Source: CAVUCH01 sp963763095
Lineage (GTDB): Bacteria > Acidobacteriota > Vicinamibacteria > Vicinamibacterales > JAENWD01
Length of the DNA: 64,000 bases
Assembly: GCA_963763095.1 (NCBI GenBank)
Contig: CAVXNR010000039.1
Location: 25,690 to 89,689 of the forward strand
Direction of reading: 5' to 3'
Shown here piece after piece: positions 54,381 through 64,000 of this stretch. A program made the position numbers and the translations under genes. A model generated the notes under the pieces. It saw nothing but the letters and a program-made list of their open reading frames with translations. It ran no database searches and was not told the DNA's origin. The number at the start of each line of letters is the position of its first letter. Position 1 is the first letter of the stretch.

Positions 54381-54854
54381 TTACGAACAGGTCGGCCGGA
54401 TCATCTTCACGTCCCGCACGCCAAGCAGCGGCAGTCCGATCAAATCCCCTTTCAGCTCCGACTTGCTCTCCGTGTTCACATCGTCGGCATCCTCGCGGTC
54501 CACTTTGGTCTTTGTCTTGACCTTGACCTTCCCGTCCTCATGATCGGCGGCCTTGCCTTTGATTTCGACCATGTGCCCGACGTGGCTCTGCAGGTCGCCG
54601 TTGTCGCCGCCCACGAGCAGGTAGCTGTGCAGTTCATTCTGCTTGTCGGCAACGTTGGTCAACCGGTACTGCGTCGTCTCTCCGCTCGACGCGGGCGAGC
54701 GCTCGAGGCACCCGGTCACGGTCACGTCCTTGCCATCCTTCACCTCGAGCTTGGTCTCGGTCTTGACCTTCTCGGACTGCCCCGCCGCCGCCCCGAGCGG
54801 CACGGCCGCGGCCCCGACGATCGCTATTGCTGAGAAGACATGCTTGATCACCAT
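54381..54854 (-). CDS. Exported small protein of unknown function (157 aa)
   Basis: ATG 54854 follows GGAGG eight bases upstream. A signal peptide (VFSAIAIVGAAAVPLGAAAG) is followed by a charged beta-rich body: VTVTGCLERSPASSGETTQY, LHSYLLVGGDNGDLQSHVGH, VEIKGKAADHEDGKVKVK, ending IRPTCS. The TGCLER...VGHxVEIKG pattern recalls OB-fold-like secreted proteins common in Acidobacteria; two cysteines (GCLE, PTCS) could form a disulfide. The function is unknown. Confidence 0.65.
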   Translation of the reverse strand: MVIKHVFSAIAIVGAAAVPLGAAAGQSEKVKTETKLEVKDGKDVTVTGCLERSPASSGETTQYRLTNVADKQNELHSYLLVGGDNGDLQSHVGHMVEIKGKAADHEDGKVKVKTKTKVDREDADDVNTESKSELKGDLIGLPLLGVRDVKMIRPTCS

Positions 54855-55177
54855 TCGGGATTCCTCCGGTGTGGTTGCTTGCAGAGTCGGGGCCACTTTC
54901 GGCGGACGCCGGGCGGCGGGCGGCGGGCGAGCCGCCCTGACGAGGCGACTCTTGTCGACACGACCGGGCCGTGCGCCCGCCGCCAGCCGCCCGTCGCCTC
55001 CCGCCAACCCGTCCACCGATCTGCTATTCTTGTGCTCAGGAAGCAGTGACGGCCGGGAGCCTCCGGCGACACCTCCCCAACTCAGGCGCGATGCGCCCAC
55101 CCTTCAGGGGCCGGGCGCACCCGTTCGGCCGGATGCCGACGCGCCCCGGCACATAGGCCAACCATCCGAAGGACACC
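54855..55177. other. Divergent intergenic region
   Basis: It separates the exported small protein and the NYN gene. It contains CGGGCGGCGGGCGGCGGGC low complexity (about 54905-54930) and TATTCT at about 55024, a possible -10 without a clear -35. No gene is seen. Confidence 0.45.
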
Positions 55178-56794
55178 TTGACAGAGACACGCTTGAAAAT
55201 TGCGGTCTTCATCGATTTCGACAACATCGAGATCGGCGTGAAGACCACCCTCGGCCAGACATTCGACGTCGCCGCCATCCTCGAGGCGCTCAAGGAGCGC
55301 GGCGAGGTCGTCACCAAGGTCGCGTATGGCGACTGGAAGCGCGCCGGCGATCACGGCCGGCTCCTGTCGCAGCATGCGATCCGCATGGTGCAGCGCAACC
55401 TCACCCCGGGTGGCGACAAGAACGGGGCGGACATCAACCTTGCCCTCGACGCCCTCGAGATGGCGTTCACCCACGATCACATCAACGCGTTCGTGATCGT
55501 CGGCGGCGACAGCGACTTCATCACGCTCGTCGAGAAGCTGAAGCAGTACGACAAGAAAGTCTTCGTCGTGGGCGGCCGCCAGTTCACGAGCCTCGTGATG
55601 CAGAAGAACTGTCACGAGTTCATCGCGTACGAGAACCTCGTCGGCGGACGCCGCCCCACCACGACCGAGAAGAAGGGTGGCCCGGCGCCGGCGCCGCCGC
55701 CGTCGAGCGAGGTAGCGAAGGCATTCCCGCTCGTCAAGCGCGCGCTCAAGGTGCTGGTCGATCGCGAAGTCTCGCCGCAGCTCGGCCTGCTCAAGAGCAC
55801 GCTCCTGCAGCTCGACTCCACGTTCTCCGAACGCGACTACGGCGCCAGCACCTTCCGCGACTTCATCGAGAAGGTTGCACAAACCGGGATGGTGTCGCTG
55901 CGGCACTCCGGCCGCAGCCTGCTCGTGGAACTGCCCGAGACCAACGGCGGCGGCGGATCCGGCAATCCGACCGGCAACGGGGCGAGCGGCGCCACCGCCG
56001 GTGGCGGCGACGGCGCCGCGTCACCCGCCCCGCAATCAGCTGCGGGCGAGACGGCCGGGGATCCCCAGACCGACGGACCGGCGCAGGAGGGCGCTGTCGA
56101 AGCCGCGGAGGCCATGGATGCGCCTCCGCCCACCGATGCCCGTGAAGGCGCCGCCCCGATGCCCCCGGTTGATTCCGCCCAGGCACGCCAGGCGATCCAG
56201 CGCGCGCAGGACACCTTCGGACGCGCCACGCAGCCCCCGCGCTGGCCGATGTACGTGCGGCAGGTGAAGCAGTACCTCCGCGCCGCCGACGAAGGCTTCG
56301 ATGAACGCAAGTCGGGCTTTGCGACGATCGTCGAGTTCCTCCGCGCCTGCCAGCGCGAGGGCGTGTTCCGCCTCGAGCGCGATCGCCAGGGCGTGCTGCG
56401 TGTGTTCCCCGGTGCGAACCTGCAGCGTCCGATCAGTCAGATTGGAACCGTGGCGGAGCCGGCCGAGGCCACTGAGACCCCCGAGCTGCCGCTCGGTGAC
56501 CCCGCGGAGGCTGCCGAAGAGCAGGCGCAGGCGTCATTCCAGCCCGAAGCGCACACGGACGACACCGGAACCGCGCCGGACGTCCGGGATGGCGTGACGG
56601 TCGAGGGAGAGCAGGAGGCGGCGGCGGAACTTGAGTCGCCCGCGCCCGAGGGCCCCGAACCCGCGCGCACGATTCGGCCGCGGAGATCCGTCAAGAAGAC
56701 GACGGCAGGCCGGCCCGCGGCGCGCAAGTCCACAGGCGCGAAGACCGCCGCTGCGCGGGCGCCGCGGGCGCGGAGAAAGACCGGGCACGAATAG
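55178..56794 (+). CDS. NYN-domain protein with two LOTUS/OST-HTH domains
   Basis: TTG 55178 follows AAGGA five bases upstream; the product has 538 residues. The N-terminal NYN (PIN-like nuclease) domain has VFIDFDNIEIG (acidic residues), NGADINLALDALE and VIVGGDSDFITLVEKL. A first LOTUS-like winged helix covers about 165-240 (VSPQLGLLKSTLLQLDSTF), then a Gly/Ala/Pro-rich linker, a second LOTUS-like domain at about 350-410 (GFATIVEFLRACQREGVFRL) and a basic Lys/Arg/Ala tail. NYN-LOTUS proteins such as LabA-like ones are linked to RNA decay or circadian output; RNA binding is likely. Confidence 0.85.
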   Translation: MTETRLKIAVFIDFDNIEIGVKTTLGQTFDVAAILEALKERGEVVTKVAYGDWKRAGDHGRLLSQHAIRMVQRNLTPGGDKNGADINLALDALEMAFTHDHINAFVIVGGDSDFITLVEKLKQYDKKVFVVGGRQFTSLVMQKNCHEFIAYENLVGGRRPTTTEKKGGPAPAPPPSSEVAKAFPLVKRALKVLVDREVSPQLGLLKSTLLQLDSTFSERDYGASTFRDFIEKVAQTGMVSLRHSGRSLLVELPETNGGGGSGNPTGNGASGATAGGGDGAASPAPQSAAGETAGDPQTDGPAQEGAVEAAEAMDAPPPTDAREGAAPMPPVDSAQARQAIQRAQDTFGRATQPPRWPMYVRQVKQYLRAADEGFDERKSGFATIVEFLRACQREGVFRLERDRQGVLRVFPGANLQRPISQIGTVAEPAEATETPELPLGDPAEAAEEQAQASFQPEAHTDDTGTAPDVRDGVTVEGEQEAAAELESPAPEGPEPARTIRPRRSVKKTTAGRPAARKSTGAKTAAARAPRARRKTGHE

Positions 56795-56808
56795 CTCCCC
56801 CGCTAGCT

Positions 56809-56902
56809 GTCCGCCGGAACTGAAGTTCCGGCTCCACATCGAGAGTTCCGGCTCCACAATCGACGCAGGACGGGAGCCGGGACTTCAGTCCCGGGCGGAC
56901 AG
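56809..56902. repeat. GCCGGAACTTCAGTTCCGGC palindrome cluster
   Basis: Bases 56813-56838 carry CCGGAACTGAAGTTCCGG followed by CTCCACATC; a partial copy GAGTTCCGGCTCCACAATC follows, then an inverted GAGCCGGGACTTCAGTCCCG (56873-56894) next to GGGCGGACA. The same family occurs at 6741, about 37662 and about 44469. Confidence 0.85.
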
Positions 56903-56943
56903 AACCGGCGGGTAGCACCCGGCCAGACAACACCCCCAGAGCA

Positions 56944-59900
56944 CTACTGGGGCGTGACGATGAAGCCAACGCCGGCCTTTGCGGCCGCGGCATTCAACTC
57001 CGCAACATCCGTGTCGATGAGCGACCGTACCTCGCCGGTGATCCGCGTCAGCTCCGCATGGTACGCGGCGAACATCTCCTTCATGCCCTGCGTCGGCGGG
57101 CCGTCGCCATCGTCTGCGAAGGCGAGCAGCGGCGCGATCCGGGAGTAGAGCTTCGCCCCGCCGCGCTGCGCGAGGATGTCGTAAGTGACTTCCGCCGCCG
57201 GATTGTGCAGCTGCCCCTCCAGTGCATCGCAGCGGGCGGCGATGCGCTCGCCCAGGGTGACGAGGTCGCCCGCGTCTGCGCGGGGCTCGAGCAGGCTGCG
57301 GCGCGCGGCGATCTGTCCCCGCACCGTCCGAAGCTGTGACACCAGCGCTTCGATCGCGCTGAGATCGTCGCGGAACTGTGTGGCGAAGGCGTCCTGCGCC
57401 TGGATGTCCGCATCCGACAGCGTCACGCGCGGATCGCGGACCACACGCAGCGGCGTTGTGACCGTGCGGCCGTCGGCGCTGATGCGGACCGTGTAGGAGC
57501 CCGGCGGGACCATCGGACCGCGCTCGGGATCCCCGGCGTCAATCCGCGCGCTCGCGATCTTCTTTGCACCCTGCCGTCTCAGGTCCCACACGGCACGCTG
57601 CACGCCGGGATCGGTGGGCAGCGCCTTCTTCAGCCGGGCCTCCTCGTCATCTTCGGCCTCGGGATCATCGTCTTTCGGCGGCGGCACGCTGCTCAAACGC
57701 CGGACGAGCCGTCCCTGCCCGTCCAACACCTCCAGTCCCAGCTCGCCCGTCGGCTTCGACTTCAGGAAGTAGTAGATCGTGGCGCCGGCCGGTGGGTTCT
57801 GGCCCGCGCCGCGCACCTTCGGTGTCGAGGCATACCGCCAGCGGGTCGCGTCAGGCGTCGTGAAGGCGAACAGATCCTGCCCGGTCACCTGCGGCGACAA
57901 TTCGCGCAGCGCCACGAGATCGTCGAGGATCCAGATCGATCGTCCATGCGTGCCAAGGACGAGCGCTCCGTCCTTCACCACGAGATCGTGCACCGGCACC
58001 GTCGGCAGATTCAACTGCAGCGAGCGCCACGTCGCGCCCGCGTCCGGCGAGTAGATCACGCCGCGCTCGGTGCCCACGTACAACTGTCCGCGCTTCTGTG
58101 GATCCTCGCGAACGGCGTGCAGGTGGATGTCCGGCGGCAACCCTGAATCGAGGCGCTTCCAGGTGCGGCCGTAGTCCGTGGTGGCGTACAGGTACGGCCG
58201 TATGTCGTCCATGCGATGTGCGTCAACCACCACGAAAGCTGCCGCGGCGTCGAACGGTGAGGGTTCGATCAGGCTGACGGTTCCCCACTGAGGGAATCCG
58301 GTCATCGTGCCCGTCACGTTCGTCCAGTTCGCGCCGCCGTCCCGTGTGACGTGCACGAGGCCATCATCGCTGCCCGCCCAGATCACCCCCTTGACCTTCG
58401 GCGACTCCGCAACGGCAAAAATCGTGCAGTAGAACTCGACGCCGGTGTTGTCGCCGGTGATCGGTCCGCCGGACCACTGCTGCTTCGACCTGTCGTTGCG
58501 CGTGAGGTCCGGGCTGATCGCGGTCCAGCTCTGGCCTCCGTCGGCTGAGCGGAAGAGCACGTTGGCGCCGTGATAGATCACCTGCGGATCGTGCGGCGAG
58601 GGCGCGATCGGTGCGGTCCACTGAAAGCGATACGTCAGATCTGCGGCGCCGTGGCCCGAGCCGTTCTCGGGGTACGCGCTCACGTTCCTCGCCTGGCGCG
58701 TGCGGTGGTCGTATCGCGAGATGTACCCAGGGTACTCCCCCGCGTAGACGACGTCGGGCTCGTCCAGCTTCGAGACGACATGGCCGGCTTCGCCGCCGCC
58801 CACGTCGTACCAGTCGCCGCCAGTAATCCCGCCGCTGCCCAGGCTGTTGCTGGGTCCCTGCGCGGTTCCTGAGATCCTGCATCGCGCCGGAGACGCGGAA
58901 CGGCACGCGCGAGTCGACCGAGACGTGGTAGAACTGCCCGAGCGGCAGCAGCACCGCCGTCCATGTGTCGCCGCCGTCGTTCGAGATCTCGACTCCGCCG
59001 TCGTTCCCGTTGATCATCCGCTTCGGGTTCTTCGGATCGATCCATAAATCGTGGTGATCGCCATGGCGGAAGCCGCGGACGACCTTGACCGTCCGGCCGC
59101 CATCGATGGATCGCACCATCGGCACCTGGTGGAACCACACGTCGTCGCGATTGACGGGGTTGATGGTCATCGTGGAGTAGTACCAGGCGCGCTGCCGCAC
59201 CAGGCGGTTCGCGGTCGCCTGTTCCCAGCTGTCGCCGCCGTCATCGGATCGGAACAGGCCCCCCTTCTCCGCCTCGATCAGCGCGTACACGCGGCGTCCG
59301 TCCGAAGGCGCCACGGCGACGCCCACCTTTCCCCAGGGGCCGTCCGGCAGCCCCTTGCCGATGAGCGCCTTCCAGGTGTCGCCTCCGTCACGTGAGACGT
59401 ACAGGCCGCTCCCGGGCCCCCCGCTCACGAGCTCCCAGGGACGGCGGCGCGCCTGCCAGAACCCAGCGAACACGACGTTCGGGTTCGAGGGATCGAACGC
59501 CACGTCCGACGCGCCGGTATCCGCGTCCTTCCGCAGCACCTGCTGCCACGTGCGGCCGCCGTCGCGCGTGCGGTAGACCCCGCGCTCCGGGTTCGGTCCG
59601 AAGGCGTGCCCGAGCACCGCGGCGAACGCCACGTCCGGGTTCTGGGGGTGGACGATCATCGTGCCGATCTGTCCCGGCTGGCCCCACACGTGTGACCACG
59701 TCTTTCCGGCGTCCACGGACTTGTAGATCCCGTTTCCGGGCAGGACGTTGCCGCGGATGTTCGCCTCGCCCGATCCGGCATAGATGACGTTCGGGTCCGA
59801 CGGCGCGACGGCAATCGATCCAATCGTGGACGTCGCCTGGTCGTCGAAGATGGCCTTGAATGTGAGGCCGCCGTCTGTGGACTTCCAGATGCCACCAGAC

Positions 59901-60175
59901 GCGGTTGCGGCGTAGTACGTGCTCGGATCGCCGGCAACGCCGGCCACACGGGTGATCCGACCGCCCTGCGAAGGACCGATGCTGCGGTACTTGAGAGCCT
60001 TGAGCTCCGGCACGACCGGAATGCCGTGTACCTGGTCTGGCGTTGCCGTCTGTACGGCTCCTGAGGTCGGCGACTGTGCGGCGCTCTGGGCCGCGGTGCG
60101 GGTGGACGACGTGATGATCAGGCCGGCCAGCACGAGTGCGGAGGCGACCGGGTAAACGCGACGGGAGGTCAGCAT
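56944..60175 (-). CDS. Secreted BNR/VPS10-type beta-propeller protein (frameshift near 58872)
   Basis: ATG 60175 starts a protein of about 1076 residues after correction of one base. The signal peptide (LVLAGLIITSSTRTAAQ) is followed by many Asp-box/BNR repeats of the S-x-D-x-G-x-T-W type: KSTDGGLTFKAI, RTRDGGRTWQQV, VSRDGGDTWKAL, RSDDGGDSWEQA, RSADGGQSWTAI. The C-terminal about 300 residues are helical with a FlgD-like strand region. Near 58872 the frame shifts from GAMQD to GTAQGPSNSLGSG. Such propellers are abundant in Acidobacteria and annotated as glycosyl-hydrolase-like; activity is unproven. Confidence 0.85.
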
Positions 60176-60343
60176 GGCTACAGAGAATACATTCGGATGA
60201 ACCGATCCGGCTTGCACGCGTACTGCTTCTGTCTACCCGCGGCAGCGAAGTGGGTGTGCTACGATTTCTGAACCCTTGCCTTCCGCGCCTTAGTCCCTGC
60301 CCTCTGGCAATCACCCCAGTCCGCATCCCCTTGAGGAGTTCGC

Positions 60344-62519
60344 ATGAAATACGTCCGCGCCGTCGCCCTGACCACGATGGCTGCGCTTTCTGCGCTCGCC
60401 GCGTCCAACCTGGAGGCCCAGAGTGCCCGTCAGTTCGAGCCGCCGCGCGCACGCATCGTGCGTGCGAACCGCGGCCAGGTGCTGAGCCCGCCTTCCAACG
60501 CATCGCACGCTGCCATCGTGGCGCAATACCTGCGCGACCACGGCCGTCCCGACGCGACGGTTCGGTCCCTGGTCGCGCGTGGGCAGTCGCGGCTGAAGAA
60601 CGGGGTATCACACAGCCGCTTCGAGCAGCGAGTCGCCGGGCTCCCGGTGTACGCCACCTACCTGAAAGCGGCGGTTGATGCACAAGGAGCGTTGATCCAC
60701 ATCATCGAGAACCTCGTGCAGGTGCCGGCAGGCGGCGTCGGGCGCGCGCAAATCGACGAGCAGGCGGCACTCGCCGTGGCACTGCAGCGGCTCCACCCGC
60801 AGGTTGCCGCACCGGGCCTGGTGGGCAAGGACGGAGACGCCGTCGTGTTCGCGCGCACCGCGTTCTTCCATGCCGCGCCGCGCGTGACCCGCGTGGCGGT
60901 GCCCGATGCGCGCGGTGCGCTGACGACCGGCTTTCTGGTGGAAACCTGGTCGCAGAAGGGCAACCTGCTCAACCACACGCTGGTCGATGGAAAGGGAGCC
61001 GTGCTCGAAATCGAGCTTCGCACCAACACCGATCAGTACAAGGTCTTCCCCGTCGATCCCATCAGCACGCCCGCGCAGGTCGTCAGCGGACCGGCTCCAG
61101 ACCCCGGCGCGGCGTCGCCGTCCGGGTGGCTGGGTTCTGGCGCGCAGTCCACGATCAACATCGCGGGCAACAACGTGCGCGCGTATCTCGACGGGGACGA
61201 CAACAACAGAGCGGACAGCGGCGGTACGGCCGTCGCGAGCGGTTCGTTCCTGAGCGACCTGGACGATACGCTCACGCCGAAGGATCCCACCAACCAAAAC
61301 GTCGCCGTTCAGAACCTGTTCTATCTGAACAACGTCCTGCACGATACGCTGTTCGGCCTTGGGTTCGACGAGGCCGCGGGAAACTTCCAGGAGACGAACT
61401 TCACGGGCGTGAGAGGTGGGAGCGATTCGGTGAACGCCGAGGCCCAGGATGGCGGGAGCACAGACAACGCCGACTTCGCGACGCCGGGAGACGGCCAGAA
61501 TCCCCGAATGCAGATGTATCTGTGGACGGGCAAGCCCTCTCACCAGGTGGCCGTGAGTGGTGGGCCGACCTATGGCGCCGCCGGGGCGGTGTTCGGGCGG
61601 CAGCTGACCGTGGCCACGCCACTCACGGGCAACCTGGCGGTCGGCACCGACGGGACCGGCGTTTCATCCACCGATGGGTGCGAGGCCATCACCAGCAACG
61701 TCACAGGCAGCATCGCGATTGTCGACCGCGGCAACTGCGACTTCACGGTGAAGGCCAAGAACGCACAGCTGGCCGGCGCAGTGGGCGTGCTGGTCGCGAA
61801 CGTGACCGACAGTCTCATCGTGCTTGGCGGGACTGATGCCTCCGTGACCATCCCAGCGTTGTGCGTCGGTCTCACGAGCGGAACGGCGCTGAAGGCTGCG
61901 GCCGGCCAATCGGCAACGATGCGCGTGACCGACCCCGAGCCGCTGCAGCGCGACGGGGACCTCGACTCTGACATCGTGTATCACGAGTACGGCCACGGGC
62001 TCACGTGGCGGATGATCGGCCGAATGCAAGGCGCGCTGGCCGGCGCCATCGGTGAGGGCATGGGTGACACCCTTGCGCTGCTGCTTAATGAACAACGACG
62101 TAATCGGCGAATACTCCGCTTCCGATCCGGCGGGTATCCGGCGCAACCCGTACACGAACTATCCCAGAACGTATGGTGATGTGACCGGTGCCGAGGTGCA
62201 CAACGATGGCGAGGTGTACGCGGCGATCGGCTGGCGCATGCTGGAGAACTTCAAGGCAGCCTCACTGCCCGATCCGAACCGTCTGCTGCTGGGCTATCTC
62301 GTGCAGGGCATGAACTTCACCCCGGCACAGCCGTCGTACGAGCAGATGCGCGACGGCATCCTGCAGGCGGTCACGGATTCCACTCACGCCTGCCTGGTGT
62401 GGGACGCGTTCGCCGATTTCGGCGTGGGCGTCGGCGCAGAGGGTGTCGCAAAAGGCTCGAAAAAGGCGGTCATCACGCCCTCGACGGCGCTGCCGTCGCA
62501 GTGCGTGGCTGTTCCTTAG
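60344..62519 (+). CDS. M36 fungalysin-type metalloprotease with inserted PA domain (frameshift near 62086)
   Basis: About 724 residues once one base is removed. The signal peptide (LTTMAALSALAASNLEAQ) precedes an FTP-like propeptide region (LKNGVSHSRFEQRVAGLPVY) and the M36 body (AVQNLFYLNNVLHDTLFGLG). A protease-associated domain is inserted at about 400-525 (GSIAIVDRGNCDFTVKAKNA). The zinc motif HEYGHG begins at residue 547, with GEGMGD supplying the third-ligand region. Near 62086 the frame shifts between LALLLN and MNNDVIGEYSASDP. Removing one A of TTAATG restores it. It is a secreted endopeptidase. Confidence 0.88.
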
Positions 62520-62525
62520 CCATTA

Positions 62526-62558
62526 CTGGAGGGACGGCCGTGGCGGCCGTCCCTCCAG
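62526..62558 (+). terminator. Strong hairpin after the M36 gene (terminator-like)
   Basis: A perfect 15-base stem CTGGAGGGACGGCCG / CGGCCGTCCCTCCAG with loop TGG starts six bases after the stop. It is followed only by TTCTC, so termination efficiency without Rho is uncertain. Confidence 0.6.
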
Positions 62559-62663
62559 TTCTCGTGCGCTCGCGCCTCGCAGCCCGGTCGTCGCTCAGCC
62601 CTGCTCCCCTCGGAGGCCCGACCATTCTTGACCGGGCGGCCGAAGACGGCTCACACTTCTCAC

Positions 62664-64000
62664 ATGATCCGGCCCGGCCGCGTCTCATCCCTTCTGAGCC
62701 TGGTCCTCGCAGCCGTGTGGCTGGCCGCCTTTGCCGCCCCCGTGGCCGCGAAGTCGTACTCGGCGGACCGGTTCGACGTCACGGCGCGGATACTGTCCGA
62801 CCGGTCGCTCACCGTCGAGGAGCGGATCGTATTCCGCTTCGAGGACGGCGACTACACGTATGTCTTCCGCGAGATCCCGCAGGACCGCACCGACGGCCTT
62901 CGCGACCTCCAGGCCGAGATGGACGGCGTGCCGTTCCGCCCCGGCGCGGGGCCGGGCTCCATCGAACTGAAACACGGCCGGTCGGTTCGCGTGACGTGGC
63001 GCTTCGCACCCACGAGCGGCACTCACACGTTCGTGCTGCGCTATCGTCTGGCCGGCGTGATCACGAGCGACGCCGGGGAGAACGTACTTGCCTGGCAGGT
63101 GCTGCCCCGCGAGCACGAGTACCGCATCAGCCAGGCCCGCGCCATCGTGCAGCTGCCGCCGCACGGGCGCCTCATCGGGCCGCCGTCGACGAGGCCGGCC
63201 GAGACGGAGGTCAGCGTCGAGGACGGACAGCCCTCCCAGCGTGTCGTCGCCAGCGAAACGGGGCTTGGGAGGGACGATTCAATCAGGCTCGAACTGCGCC
63301 TCCGGCCTGAGGGACTCACTGGCACGTTGCCGATCTGGCAGCGCGACGCACTCGAACGATCGCGCCGCGGGCCGTGGCTGCTGGTCGTTGCCGCCGCCGT
63401 GCTCGTGCTCGGCCTCACCTGGCTCGCGTCGTTTTCGAGCGCATGGCGCCGATCGGACGACCGCGTGCACACGACATCCTCGCGCGGCGCCACGCCGCCA
63501 CAGCCGCCGCTGCCGGTGGCGATTGCGAGCCGGCTCGCGGGCGCGTCCTCAGGTGGGCCGCCGTTCGCCGCAACGATGGTCGACCTCGCGAACCGTGGCG
63601 TGATCGCGATCGAGGAAGCGTCCGTTCGGCGGCGGTTGCGGGGCCGCCAGTTCCTCGCACGGCTGCTGCAGGAGCCGCCCGGATTGCGCGCACACGAAAC
63701 GGCCTGGATTGACGTCGCATTCGGCGGCGCAGGGACACATCGAAGCACCCAGGTGCCCCTCGATCGACTGCAGCGGCAATTTGCCCGGGGGCGGAACGCC
63801 TTCAAGCTGGCCGTGGATGACGAAATGCGGCATGCCGGCCTGGTCGATCCCGAGCGTGTGTCGGCGCGTAGATCCCTCGCGCGCGCGGCGATCGTCACCG
63901 CGGTTCTCGCGCTTGGCGGCGTTGGCGTCGCAATCGTGCTGGTGAGCAGATTTGGCGGGTGGGCGGCGGTGATCCCCGGCTCGCTGGCCCTGGTTGCGGC
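62664..64000 (+). CDS. DUF2207-like membrane protein (3' end beyond window)
   Basis: From ATG 62664 an open frame of 445 codons runs off the right edge. The N-terminus is a signal peptide (LLSLVLAAVWLAAFAAPVAA). An extracytoplasmic beta-rich DUF2207 domain follows: RFDVTARILSDRSLTVEER, FRFEDGDYTYVFREIPQ, FVLRYRLAGVI, VLAWQVLPREHEYRI. One membrane helix comes at about 236-256 (WLLVVAAAVLVLGLTWLAS). The cytoplasmic part (PPFAATMVDLANRGVIAIEE) is the family hallmark, and another helix begins at about 417. Function is unknown; DUF2207 proteins are membrane-associated with repeated LemA-type neighbours in some genomes, not visible here. Confidence 0.8.
   Translation, partial: MIRPGRVSSLLSLVLAAVWLAAFAAPVAAKSYSADRFDVTARILSDRSLTVEERIVFRFEDGDYTYVFREIPQDRTDGLRDLQAEMDGVPFRPGAGPGSIELKHGRSVRVTWRFAPTSGTHTFVLRYRLAGVITSDAGENVLAWQVLPREHEYRISQARAIVQLPPHGRLIGPPSTRPAETEVSVEDGQPSQRVVASETGLGRDDSIRLELRLRPEGLTGTLPIWQRDALERSRRGPWLLVVAAAVLVLGLTWLASFSSAWRRSDDRVHTTSSRGATPPQPPLPVAIASRLAGASSGGPPFAATMVDLANRGVIAIEEASVRRRLRGRQFLARLLQEPPGLRAHETAWIDVAFGGAGTHRSTQVPLDRLQRQFARGRNAFKLAVDDEMRHAGLVDPERVSARRSLARAAIVTAVLALGGVGVAIVLVSRFGGWAAVIPGSLALVA

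Noticed and set aside
62399..63310. A plus-strand frame overlapping the end of the M36 gene and the start of the DUF2207 gene
   Set aside because: It conflicts with the true reading frames on both sides and is Arg/Pro-rich without motifs.

Overview
The window is a GC-rich bacterial chromosome segment with strong G/C bias at third codon positions. That bias leaves long spurious open frames opposite many real genes. The gene content suggests an Acidobacteriota member, most likely of the Vicinamibacteria (subdivision 6) type; this is inference from families, not from a marker tree. It includes an Oar-like TonB receptor with a carboxypeptidase-regulatory domain, BNR/VPS10-type secreted proteins, DUF1080, DUF885, DUF1844, an M36 metalloprotease, a Tat-exported TIM-barrel protein, and many short palindromic intergenic repeats. 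There is no rRNA, CRISPR array, prophage or complete insertion sequence.

Layout. 1-2765: a tandem pair of paralogous AAA-like P-loop ATPases, the upstream one carrying a TIR domain, the downstream one a membrane helix. 2908-4902: small unknown genes, a VOC protein, a transposase remnant and tRNA-Cys and tRNA-Gly. 5121-8265: galT, yraN and a class III aminotransferase. 8376-12181: a tight minus-strand cluster (DUF1844, MBL phosphodiesterase, ribF, a small conserved protein, cysS). 12242-23700: mazG, comEC, a secreted DUF885 protein, an FKBP lipoprotein, exported proteins, an aldo/keto reductase and a Pcs-like CDP-alcohol transferase. 23938-34825: two large TonB-dependent receptors flanking a GHMP kinase and phosphoenolpyruvate carboxylase, then an esterase. 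34930-35127: an orphan promoter, small frame and structured RNA ending in a U-tract. 35252-44415: an aconitase-family enzyme with the swivel domain first, DUF1080, a Smr protein, a TGS-uridine-kinase-like protein, and an ArsR-methyltransferase next to S-adenosylhomocysteinase. 45050-54854: a DUF349 protein, a GDSL lipoprotein, a probable selenocysteine peroxiredoxin, a GNAT protein coupled to a topoisomerase IV A subunit, and a hydrolase. 55178-64000: a NYN-LOTUS RNA-associated protein, a BNR-repeat protein, an M36 protease and a truncated DUF2207 membrane protein.

The most interesting item is the peroxiredoxin at 49519-50085. An in-frame UGA sits exactly at the peroxidatic cysteine, the frame continues for 110 conserved codons, and a bacterial-SECIS-like hairpin lies at the right distance. 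Other points of interest are the TIR/AAA pair, the orphan structured RNA, several dispersed palindromic repeat families (including a 70-bp two-hairpin module present three times), and the ArsR-methyltransferase/ahcY pair with a promoter-overlapping operator candidate.

Caution. Five conserved genes (cysS, ppc, the DUF349 gene, the BNR gene, the M36 gene) carry one single-base frameshift each, and ahcY carries a compensated pair. This looks like indel error in the assembly rather than biology, so these genes are annotated as full-length CDS with the break noted.
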